Source of the DNA: Putridiphycobacter sp965230195
GTDB taxonomy: Bacteria > Bacteroidota > Bacteroidia > Flavobacteriales_D > Crocinitomicaceae
DNA length: 64,000 nucleotides
NCBI GenBank assembly: GCA_965230195.1
Contig: OZ245997.1
Location: 6,138,001-6,202,000 of the forward strand
Direction of reading: 5' to 3'
The notes beneath the pieces were generated by a model. The model worked only from the letters and a program-made list of their open reading frames with translations, had not been told where the DNA came from and searched no databases. Made by a program: the position numbers and the translations under genes. Below are positions 36,031 to 43,526 of this stretch, one piece after another (position 1 is the first letter of the stretch; the number at the start of each line of letters is the position of its first letter).

Positions 36031-37488
36031 ATGAAATATATTAAGAATTACATTAATGGTTCTTTTGTTGAACCGGAATCAGGGAAGTATTTGGATAATG
36101 TTGACCCCAGCAGGGGAATTGTCTATTCACAAATACCTGATTCGGACCATAAAGATATTGCCTTAGCAACAGCTGCAGCAAAGGAAGCATTTCCGGATTG
36201 GTCAAACAGACCAAAAGAGGAACGCTCAGCTATTATGCTGAAGGTATCAGAACTGATCAGCTCAAGATTAGATGAATTTGCCGCGGCGGAATCGCTGGAT
36301 AATGGGAAACCTGTAAAGTTGGCAACAGTTGTTGATATTCCAAGAGCAATTAGCAATTTTAAATTCTTTGCAACTGCTATTTTACACTATGCTTCTGAGT
36401 CTCATTATATGGAGGGACTAGGGGTAAATTATACTTTAAGAAAACCAATTGGTGTGGTTGGGTGCATTTCACCATGGAATTTACCATTGTACTTATTTAC
36501 TTGGAAGATTGCACCTGCACTCGCAGCGGGTAATTGTGTTGTGGCTAAACCCTCTGAGATTACACCAATGACGGCGTATTTACTGGCAGAAGTTTGTCAT
36601 GAAGCTGGAATGCCTCCAGGTGTGTTGAATATTGTTCACGGGCTGGGGCAAAATGTGGGAGATGCCATTACAAGACATCCGGATATCACAGCCATTTCAT
36701 TTACCGGGGGCACTAAAACAGGTGAAACTATTGCCGGAATTGCAGCGCCAATGTTTAAGAAATTATCATTGGAATTAGGGGGTAAGAACCCAAATATCAT
36801 TTTTGCAGATTGCAATTTTGATGAGGCTTTATCTACCACTATGCGTTCCAGTTTTGCTAATCAGGGACAAATTTGTTTGTGTGGGTCCAGGATTTTTGTT
36901 GAACGACCGATTTATGAGAAATTCAGGGATGCTTTTGTGGCCAAAGTAGATAAAACAGTAGTTTCATATCCAACCGATCCAAAAGCCAAACTGGGGGCAG
37001 TAGTTTCAAAAGTACATATGGAAAAAGTATTGTCATATATTGATTTGGCGAAAGAAGAAGGAGGTACAGTTTTAACTGGTGGAGAGCAAGTGCATCTGGA
37101 AGGAGAATATGCGGAAGGGTTTTACTTAAGACCAACTGTTATTGAAGGTCTGTCATACGATTGCAGAACGAATCAGGAAGAGATATTCGGACCGGTGGTG
37201 ACTATTACACCATTTGATACCGAAGAGGAAGTACTTATGATGGCGAACTCTACAAAATATGGATTATCATCCACCGTCTGGACAGAAAACCTGACTCGGG
37301 CTCACAGGGTAGCTGATGAAATTCATGCCGGAATTGTATGGATTAATTCTTGGCTGGTAAGAGATCTCAGAACACCATTTGGAGGTGTTAAAGCATCTGG
37401 TGTTGGACGTGAGGGAGGATTTGAAGCTTTACATTTTTTTACCGAACCAAAAAATATATTTGTAAAATTAGGTCAAGGCAAACATTAA
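36031..37488 (+). CDS. NAD(P)-dependent aldehyde dehydrogenase, ALDH8A1/AMSDH-like
   Basis: A 485-residue aldehyde dehydrogenase. Catalytic Glu248 sits in LELGGKNP and Cys282 in NQGQICLCGSR. The segments around the cysteine and KNPNIIFADCNFDEAL closely match my recollection of 2-aminomuconate 6-semialdehyde dehydrogenase (human ALDH8A1), which acts in the kynurenine pathway, though no other gene of that pathway is nearby. The ATG at 36031 is chosen over an upstream TTG at 36010, which would add seven unconserved residues. It is a single-gene unit with 317 bp of leader DNA for the next gene after it. Confidence 0.88.
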   Translation: MKYIKNYINGSFVEPESGKYLDNVDPSRGIVYSQIPDSDHKDIALATAAAKEAFPDWSNRPKEERSAIMLKVSELISSRLDEFAAAESLDNGKPVKLATVVDIPRAISNFKFFATAILHYASESHYMEGLGVNYTLRKPIGVVGCISPWNLPLYLFTWKIAPALAAGNCVVAKPSEITPMTAYLLAEVCHEAGMPPGVLNIVHGLGQNVGDAITRHPDITAISFTGGTKTGETIAGIAAPMFKKLSLELGGKNPNIIFADCNFDEALSTTMRSSFANQGQICLCGSRIFVERPIYEKFRDAFVAKVDKTVVSYPTDPKAKLGAVVSKVHMEKVLSYIDLAKEEGGTVLTGGEQVHLEGEYAEGFYLRPTVIEGLSYDCRTNQEEIFGPVVTITPFDTEEEVLMMANSTKYGLSSTVWTENLTRAHRVADEIHAGIVWINSWLVRDLRTPFGGVKASGVGREGGFEALHFFTEPKNIFVKLGQGKH

Positions 37489-37492
37489 TTAA

Positions 37493-37500
37493 TATATTTG
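37493..37500 (+). promoter_or_regulatory. -7 box before the tandem attenuators
   Basis: TATATTTG matches TAnnTTTG, 5 bp after the aldehyde dehydrogenase stop. The first leader ORF begins 10 bp further on. The TTTG at 37459-37462 is too far away (30 bp) to be a usual -33 box. Confidence 0.45.
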
Positions 37501-37509
37501 ACGCCGCAA

Positions 37510-37566
37510 ATGAAAAACAGACAGCAAAATATTATGATGATTAAGTGTTTTAGAAGAAACACCTAA
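37510..37566 (+). CDS. Leader peptide 1 of the yitT leader region
   Basis: An 18-codon ORF (starts MKNRQQN, ends KCFRRNT) whose stop codon overlaps the first bases of an antiterminator arm (37565-37573). A ribosome reaching the stop would cover that arm. Its coding status is inferred from this geometry and not from conservation. It has no repeated codon apart from an Arg pair (AGA AGA) and a Met pair. Confidence 0.45.
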   Translation: MKNRQQNIMMIKCFRRNT

Positions 37567-37630
37567 AAAGTGATATGCTGAAAAAATAAAACCGAAAGCG
37601 TTCACTTTTTAAGTCGAACGCTTTTTTTTT
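37565..37630 (+). promoter_or_regulatory. Attenuator 1: antiterminator/terminator switch
   Basis: The terminator has a 9-bp stem (37595-37603 with 37616-37624) followed by an uninterrupted T run to 37630. The alternative is a perfect 9-bp pairing of 37565-37573 (AAAAAGTGA) with 37602-37610 (TCACTTTTT), which overlaps the inner part of the terminator. The two structures exclude each other in that region. It could also simply end the aldehyde dehydrogenase transcript. Confidence 0.6.
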
Positions 37631-37638
37631 TGAACGAT

Positions 37639-37731
37639 ATGAAATTTAGAGGTATTAAAATAACCAGGAGAATGAATATGAACTTTAAGAGTATTATGTA
37701 TAAGAACCTGACTACACACCAAAGTGAATGA
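37639..37731 (+). CDS. Leader peptide 2 of the yitT leader region
   Basis: A 30-codon ORF starting MKFRGIKITRRM and ending TTHQSE, just after terminator 1. Its last codons (CAC CAA AGT GAA TGA) contain the first arm of the second antiterminator (37718-37724). It has no homopolymeric amino-acid run, so the signal sensed is not evident. Met and Arg codons are frequent. Coding is inferred from geometry. Confidence 0.45.
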   Translation: MKFRGIKITRRMNMNFKSIMYKNLTTHQSE

Positions 37732-37790
37732 GTGAAAATAAATATAAAGTAACACCTCCCTTTGGTTGAAAAATCAAAGGGATTTTTTTT
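37718..37790 (+). promoter_or_regulatory. Attenuator 2: antiterminator/terminator switch
   Basis: The terminator stem is 8 bp and perfect (37757-37764 with 37775-37782) and is followed by eight T residues (37783-37790), only 15 bp before the yitT ATG. The competing pairing is ACCAAAG (37718-37724) with CTTTGGT (37760-37766), which uses the 5' arm of the terminator. A ribosome at the leader stop would hide ACCAAAG and allow termination. Confidence 0.65.
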
Positions 37791-37805
37791 GAATTGAAGA
37801 TTAGT

Positions 37806-38639
37806 ATGAAAAAGAGAGTCCTCACCAAATACGACCTGAAAGATTATGGGTTAGTTTTATTTGGATCTGCAATTTTAGCGGTCGGTTATAGCCTGTTTAT
37901 TGTACCGCATAATATTGTGCCGGGAGGTGTTTTCGGCCTGAGTATTGTGATTAACCAACTGACCAGACTACCCGTTGGTATGATTGCACTTGCCATTAAT
38001 ATTCCCCTTTTGATTTGGGGGATTAAAATTCTGGGCATCAGAACCGGGATTAAAACGGCCTTTTCAATGGTAACCGTATCATTCTTTATTGATATGATTA
38101 CGTATTCAACCAAAGGAAAAGTAATTGTTGATGATATATTGGTGTCCTCAATTTTTGGAGGTATAATGATTGCTTTGGCCATTGCTATTGTGATGAGGGC
38201 TAATGCTACAACGGGAGGGAACGATATTTTTGTCAGAATTATCGGAAAAAAGATTAAGATGCCGTTTAGTCAGCTGATTTTAATCGTTGATGGCGCCATT
38301 GTGCTGATAGGAGTTATTGTTTTCAGCGATTTTACCCTGGCAGCCTATTGTATCATTGCTATTTTTTCAATTAGCAAGACGATTGATTATTTGATGAAAA
38401 GAGCTTCCGGAAATAAGACGCTTTTGGTATTTTCCGAGCGAAACGAGTCGATCCGTAAAGCGGTATCATCAGATTTAAACTTAGGAAAAAATATTGTAGA
38501 AATGATTCATCAGGACTCTAACGAGAAGATGATTATTGTAGCAAAAAATAATAGAAAACTGGATCAGATTAAAGCAATTATTGATGGAATAGACGATAAA
38601 GCTTATGTAATTTCTGTAGAGTCTAACAATATAAAATAG
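37806..38639 (+). CDS. YitT-family membrane protein
   Basis: A 277-residue protein with six N-terminal helices (about residues 15-190) and a C-terminal cytoplasmic DUF2179-type domain (about 200-277, including LLVFSERNESIRKAV). This is the YitT layout. Members are putative transporters of unknown substrate. The ATG at 37806 is chosen; an upstream TTG at 37794 adds only four residues. The gene begins 15 bp after a terminator, so expression must depend on readthrough of two attenuators or on an internal promoter. Its end faces the anti-sigma gene. Confidence 0.88.
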   Translation: MKKRVLTKYDLKDYGLVLFGSAILAVGYSLFIVPHNIVPGGVFGLSIVINQLTRLPVGMIALAINIPLLIWGIKILGIRTGIKTAFSMVTVSFFIDMITYSTKGKVIVDDILVSSIFGGIMIALAIAIVMRANATTGGNDIFVRIIGKKIKMPFSQLILIVDGAIVLIGVIVFSDFTLAAYCIIAIFSISKTIDYLMKRASGNKTLLVFSERNESIRKAVSSDLNLGKNIVEMIHQDSNEKMIIVAKNNRKLDQIKAIIDGIDDKAYVISVESNNIK

Positions 38640-38643
38640 TGAG

Positions 38644-38710
38644 TTGAAAAAAGATGTTCTCGATACATCCCGAATGTCTTCGGGACACTCGAACTGACAT
38701 CTTTTTTCAA
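38644..38710. repeat. Long hairpin, type A palindrome, after yitT
   Basis: Perfect 14-bp outer arms (38644-38657 with 38697-38710) and an inner CCCGAA/TTCGGG pair around TGTC. It lies 4 bp after yitT and before the convergent anti-sigma gene and may serve as a two-way terminator. The inner parts share TCTCGATACAT and ACACTCGAACTGACATC-like blocks with the copies at 14453, 20714 and 42172. Confidence 0.75.
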
Positions 38711-38730
38711 TTAGGAAGCTACTATTGGTT

Positions 38731-38769
38731 TACTTCTCGTCCCGATAGCTATCGGGATCGCTCGAAGTA
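38731..38769. repeat. Type B palindrome with perfect 18-bp core
   Basis: Outer arms TACTTC/GAAGTA (38731-38736 with 38764-38769) surround the perfect palindrome TCCCGATAGCTATCGGGA (38740-38757). Confidence 0.75.
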
Positions 38770-38793
38770 CAAAAATTATTTTCCCCTTAAAGC

Positions 38794-38815
38794 AGTCCGA
38801 GCGGAGTCGAGGACT
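38794..38815. repeat. Short type B palindrome
   Basis: AGTCC (38794-38798) and GGACT (38811-38815) flank GAGCGGAGTCGA, the same core as at 10584 and 42113. Confidence 0.6.
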
Positions 38816-38874
38816 AGCTTGGAATACAGATTTAACACTTATGCTCTACTGTCCTATCGAGACTCTTCAAATCA

Positions 38875-41490
38875 CTATTCTTGTTTATCATCCTTAATAC
38901 TGTTACTTATTTGTTCAGGTTCGGTATTAAAACTTGGTAAATCAGTGCTGGGAACGCCAATTGATACAATTTTTTGAATGGTTGTATTTGAACTCAAATC
39001 TATTTCATCATTAAACTGATAACATGGGAAAATAACTGGTTGGACTCTGGTACGTAAAGCTATACGTTCATTATTTGCATTAATTCTTTTCTGGTCAATT
39101 TGGCTTTGGTGAATGAAGTCCAGTTCGGCTTCCATATTATTGATGGATTTTAGCCGGGATTGAATCTTGTTTTTGAATTCATCTTCCGAAATGGCTTTCA
39201 GGCTAAATACCTGTTCTCCCGTTTCTGAGGATTTTTGAGCATAGAAAAGGTCCGTCTCGGTCCAGCCTAAAACAATAGTTTGGTATTTCATGTCCGCATT
39301 AAGTGAGTAATCATAACGCCCTTTTGATCCACTCAACTTAACATAGCTATTGAATTCCTCAGGAATATTGTATACATAAATCCGATTATAGTCTTCGTGA
39401 TTTTCAACGATACCAGCCCATTCATGATAAGTTAATGATGAGGTTTTGCCGTTGTAATTTATGGTTGCTGATTGCCTTGAGGCTGTAGCTGCATAAACCT
39501 GCCGGTCGATATTACACCATCCCAGATTGGTAACCTCTGCCTGGTAATAGGTGGTAGAGGGTGATGGAACAGGGACATCATTACAATCCCGCGGATAATT
39601 AACCTCTTCGTAAACTTTGCACAGGTTTTTATTAAACTCCTTTTGAAAAACCTCGGCTGAATTTTTTAAGGAACGGCTCATACTTTCCGTTTCATTTTTA
39701 CGAAACTCATCACTCTTTTTACTCTGCTCAGCCCAAAACTCACTTTGAGTTTGCTGCAATGCTTTAGCCAATAACTTTTGCTTTCTTTTAAAGTAATTAC
39801 TTAACCGTTTGGCAGCTGTAGAATTCATATTTACACCACCATCACCCCTTTTTACAAACTCAATGAATTTTGATTTGACCTCTCCGCTCACCAAAGGGAT
39901 AACCAATGAATCAATAGTGGATAAATCTTTATCAAGGTTATTGATATAGAATTCCAATACAGATTGGTTACAGGATTGATGAATCCATGGCATACGCTCT
40001 TCAAAGGCCTTGGTGGCCAGAATAGTATTATTAAAATCAGTTGACCAAATGGTTTTGATACTGGCCGGGTTGATGCCTGGTAAAGAAAATGCTATCGTAT
40101 CGTCGATTTCCAACGCATCTAAGTGAATAGTAAATTGACCAGAGGCTGGTGGGAAACAGGCTTCCAAGCATGCCGTAAAGGAATAATCGATAATCAAATC
40201 GAAAGATCCGTTAACTTGAATCTTCTGTTTAAAAATTGCTTTGTTGCCGGGAAAAACTCTTTCTGGGAACTTGCCATTGTGAAGTTCTGTTCCAAATTCC
40301 TTAACCAAACCAATGCGTTTATAATTGGAGTTCACATGAAAATTAAATGTTGTTGGAGCGCTTACTCCTCCTAGAGGTTGATTTTGTGAATAGATGTGCC
40401 ATCCACCAATTTGGTCAGCAACCATAGTTATTTCATATATATTATTCCCTAAATATTCCTTATTAATAGACCAATTTATTACATCATTTACATTTCCAGG
40501 TAGGTATAGAGAATCAGGTGGTAATTCAAGAGAAAGATTGTTTTGAGTTACAGGCTCATCAGAGGTTAATTCTAGTTCCTGCTCATATAATATTCCTATA
40601 GTATCGTTTCTGGATTCTTCAAAAGCAAAAGAATAATAAACACTGTCAATAAAGTTCTTTTCAAAATAGGACAGGCAATTCATGGTATCCTCATAGTCCG
40701 GAGGATAAAAATCAAGACTTAAAATGTCAACAGGTTGCAAATCTTTACGAAGTGGTTTCGGTTCAACCCAATTGATCTCTCCGGTTTCAGTTTTTTCACC
40801 CTGGTATAATGCCATATCAGCTATTTTATTGTTTGTTGGCACATTGACATTAATGGGCTTATTGAGTTTGACTGATTTTCCCCCTACAGAGGCATCCAAA
40901 TAAAACATACCACCGGTTTCGAGTAACTTTCCATTGGTTGTTGTGCTTAGGCCTGAAAGCATGATGTCCTCTGGTTGAATTGCCGACTGAACCATCAATT
41001 GTACTTCAGTTTCATCCGTATCAAATGCCTTTTCCGGAATATAAACTATTACACCATCATGATTTTCAATAATGGTATCTTGTAAGGTATTGATGGTAAA
41101 TATCTCTTGCTGCAGAAACTGGTTAGGTGATCCTGAAAGACTGTCATTGATTGGAAATGTGGTGGTATTATATTCAGAATTGCCTTCATACTCCGGGTTA
41201 TTAATATAGTATAAACCAAAGGCCAGTGCACCGGTCAATGCCAGTATTGTTGTAATAATAAAAAACCGGATCAACTTTACCTTTAAACGATAAGTTTTAT
41301 AGGCTTTTTTGACGCTTTGCTTCAGTGATAATTGTTCAATGGCCATCATCACTGTTTGTTGTGCATTAACTTTCGCTTTTAATTGTGTATTCGATTGAAT
41401 TTCCAGTTCAAAAGCATTTCGATCCGTATCTGCCATGTTTTGCATCAGATAAGATTCAATTTTTTCTATTTCAATTAATTCTTTTCTCAT
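38875..41490 (-). CDS. Membrane anti-sigma-like protein with DsbD-alpha-like domain
   Basis: An 871-residue protein. Residues 1-70 are cytoplasmic and helical, as in anti-sigma factors; a single membrane helix (about 73-95) follows. The periplasmic part has a domain near residues 335-455 like the N-terminal domain of DsbD: WHIYSQNQP with Trp364, and CLEACFPP with Cys441 and Cys445. Residues 460-871 have coiled and beta parts that I do not recognise. Its start is 4 bp after the ECF sigma gene, so it is probably the partner that holds the sigma factor. A redox signal is possible. Confidence 0.65.
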   Translation of the reverse strand: MRKELIEIEKIESYLMQNMADTDRNAFELEIQSNTQLKAKVNAQQTVMMAIEQLSLKQSVKKAYKTYRLKVKLIRFFIITTILALTGALAFGLYYINNPEYEGNSEYNTTTFPINDSLSGSPNQFLQQEIFTINTLQDTIIENHDGVIVYIPEKAFDTDETEVQLMVQSAIQPEDIMLSGLSTTTNGKLLETGGMFYLDASVGGKSVKLNKPINVNVPTNNKIADMALYQGEKTETGEINWVEPKPLRKDLQPVDILSLDFYPPDYEDTMNCLSYFEKNFIDSVYYSFAFEESRNDTIGILYEQELELTSDEPVTQNNLSLELPPDSLYLPGNVNDVINWSINKEYLGNNIYEITMVADQIGGWHIYSQNQPLGGVSAPTTFNFHVNSNYKRIGLVKEFGTELHNGKFPERVFPGNKAIFKQKIQVNGSFDLIIDYSFTACLEACFPPASGQFTIHLDALEIDDTIAFSLPGINPASIKTIWSTDFNNTILATKAFEERMPWIHQSCNQSVLEFYINNLDKDLSTIDSLVIPLVSGEVKSKFIEFVKRGDGGVNMNSTAAKRLSNYFKRKQKLLAKALQQTQSEFWAEQSKKSDEFRKNETESMSRSLKNSAEVFQKEFNKNLCKVYEEVNYPRDCNDVPVPSPSTTYYQAEVTNLGWCNIDRQVYAATASRQSATINYNGKTSSLTYHEWAGIVENHEDYNRIYVYNIPEEFNSYVKLSGSKGRYDYSLNADMKYQTIVLGWTETDLFYAQKSSETGEQVFSLKAISEDEFKNKIQSRLKSINNMEAELDFIHQSQIDQKRINANNERIALRTRVQPVIFPCYQFNDEIDLSSNTTIQKIVSIGVPSTDLPSFNTEPEQISNSIKDDKQE

Positions 41491-41494
41491 GACA

Positions 41495-42040
41495 TCAGGA
41501 TTTTGGGTTTCTATTAAAGCTCAAAGCCAGGTTACGGGCATGCTCCATGCATTTGTATTTTTGTACCTTGGCCGACTGAACTGATTTAAAACCAATTCTT
41601 TTGGCCACTTCGGTCATGCTTAATGATTTGAAGTAGAAGAGGCTAAAAATCTCCTGACATTTTTTACTGACTTGCACTAAAATTTTTTCTATCTGTTGAA
41701 ATTTTTTTTCCTTTTCCAGCAGATGCTCCAATTCACTTTCATCTTCTAAGCGATCCAGTTTTGAATCGTCTCCCTGTCTGACTTTCTTTTTCCGCAGTTC
41801 ATTTTTCCATAAAAACTGACTTGTTTTAACCAAAAAACCTTCATAAGGCAAGTTTTTATCAGTCTGATGTTTTTTATATAGAATAATTAATGCTTCCTGG
41901 AAAACATCAAGAGCTTCCTCTTTTGAGCCGGAATTTTTCAGAATATATTTTTCAACCTTTGGATATGAAGCATAGAGCTTTGCAAACGCTTTTTCCTGCT
42001 GTCCGGTATCGAACCATTCTGAAATTTTTTCATTGTTCAT
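41495..42040 (-). CDS. ECF RNA polymerase sigma factor
   Basis: A 181-residue extracytoplasmic-function sigma factor. Region 2 lies at about residues 20-85 (KEEALDVFQEALIILYKK) and region 4 at about 118-175, with a helix-turn-helix around FKSLSMTEVAKRIGF. It is the first gene of a two-gene unit with the large membrane protein that follows 4 bp later. Regulation of a redox- or envelope-related regulon is an inference from that partner. Confidence 0.9.
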   Translation of the reverse strand: MNNEKISEWFDTGQQEKAFAKLYASYPKVEKYILKNSGSKEEALDVFQEALIILYKKHQTDKNLPYEGFLVKTSQFLWKNELRKKKVRQGDDSKLDRLEDESELEHLLEKEKKFQQIEKILVQVSKKCQEIFSLFYFKSLSMTEVAKRIGFKSVQSAKVQKYKCMEHARNLALSFNRNPKS

Positions 42041-42102
42041 AGTTACTTCATTTCTTTATGATGTAATGAGATTGAAAAGGTAACTATTTTTTAATGGATT
42101 AT

Positions 42103-42236
42103 TTTGTACTTCGAGCGGAGCCGAGAAGTATAAAGCGCCCCGATTTGATTACTTATTTTGACCATTAACATAAATCATTAGTTCTCGACATGATCTCAAA
42201 ACTCATTTTGATATCTACTCGAACTAACAATGATTT
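42103..42236. repeat. Adjacent type B and type A palindromes
   Basis: A type B copy, 42103-42112 with 42125-42134 around the GAGCGGAGCCGA core (nearly identical to 10573-10606), is followed by a type A relative, 42172-42236, with arms AAATCATT/AATGATTT and AGTTC/GAACT. They fill most of the 217-bp gap between the sigma factor and kinase genes. Confidence 0.65.
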
Positions 42237-42257
42237 TAGCTTAAATATAGATGAATG

Positions 42258-43445
42258 CTAGTCATCATGGGCGAAGTGGAAAGTATAATGAGTTCCATTT
42301 TCTGTGCTGCGGACAAATGATCCGGTGAGTTGTTCGGTTAACGAATTGATCAATTCCAGGCCCAATGAACTTTCCTTTGCAGATTCTATCCATTGTCCAT
42401 CATCAGAATAGGTCATTTTAACTTTAGGATATTTATTATTAATTTCTATGGTAATAGTTCCTGAGTCTCTGTTTACAAAGCCATGTTTGAAAGAATTTGA
42501 AATTAATTCGTTAAAAATCAGAGCAACAGGAACCAAAGACCTGGGGCTTAAAGTTTTGATATTTGAATTTATATTGAGTGTAATTTCAGTATCTATCGAA
42601 TAGGATCGGATAAGATCATGAACCAGGGATTTGATATAATTTTCCAGATTGATATTTGCTAAGTCGTTAGTTTGGTATATTTTTTCATGAATCATTGACA
42701 TAGCCATTACCCTGTTAATAGAGTCCTTGTACATTGATCTGTACTTTTTATCATCAATATCCTTCGACTGAAGTCTTAGTAAACTGGTAACTACCTGAAG
42801 GTTATTTTTAACACGGTGATGAATTTCCTTTAGTAAAATGCTTTTCTCCCGATTTTTATCTTTTAACTCATTATTCAGTGTAATGTATTTATTTTCAGCG
42901 AACTGATTCAGTTTTAAAAACTGAAACATCATAAAAGCGATCACGATACCAGACAACATAAAATTGATAGCCAAAGCCAGCACATCATCATGGAATGGAA
43001 CACCCATACTTTTCAGTTTATCTTCAAGGTTGAACAGAATGTAGTAGGTGATAAATGATATACTTACTGCCAGCAAAACTGTTCCCCACACTTTTCCTAA
43101 TGTGAAGTAGGTATAAAGTACAATCATCATCATCCACAAAGTATCAACAAAATGAAGGGATTTTGGAAAGTATATAAATGAAGAAATACAAAGTAGAGTT
43201 CCGAGTACAGAGTATAAAATGGCTGGTACTGTATATGATCTTGTTCGCAAGAGAATAAAAAAGACAATTATACATACCAGAGTTGCCACCAGTGATGGAT
43301 ATGCCGAAATTTCATCTAACTTGAAAAGAACAAAAACTAGTGCAGGCAGAAAGGCCAGTATGATTAAATTGAGATACCAGGTAAGATTAAATCTGGCAAT
43401 ATCATAGTAATTGGTGTATTTGGATTTTGGAATCAAATTAGCCAT
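42258..43445 (-). CDS. HisKA_2-type sensor histidine kinase
   Basis: A 395-residue kinase. Six membrane helices fill residues 24-185, a short linker follows, and the HisKA_2 box KEIHHRVKNN carries the phospho-acceptor His209 or His210. A HATPase domain extends to the end, with the N box LIFNELISNSFKHGF, the D box YSDDGQW and a G box near SSLGLELI. The group belongs to the LytS/HWE-like two-helix kinases. No response regulator is adjacent. It stands alone upstream of the sigma operon on the same strand. Confidence 0.88.
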   Translation of the reverse strand: MANLIPKSKYTNYYDIARFNLTWYLNLIILAFLPALVFVLFKLDEISAYPSLVATLVCIIVFFILLRTRSYTVPAILYSVLGTLLCISSFIYFPKSLHFVDTLWMMMIVLYTYFTLGKVWGTVLLAVSISFITYYILFNLEDKLKSMGVPFHDDVLALAINFMLSGIVIAFMMFQFLKLNQFAENKYITLNNELKDKNREKSILLKEIHHRVKNNLQVVTSLLRLQSKDIDDKKYRSMYKDSINRVMAMSMIHEKIYQTNDLANINLENYIKSLVHDLIRSYSIDTEITLNINSNIKTLSPRSLVPVALIFNELISNSFKHGFVNRDSGTITIEINNKYPKVKMTYSDDGQWIESAKESSLGLELINSLTEQLTGSFVRSTENGTHYTFHFAHDD

Positions 43446-43526
43446 TAATGGTATTAAAAAAAGTAAAAAAGGGATGAGTGAGGAGTCACTAATATACTGA
43501 AAAAAAGGGAAAAAGGGGGTTCAGCC

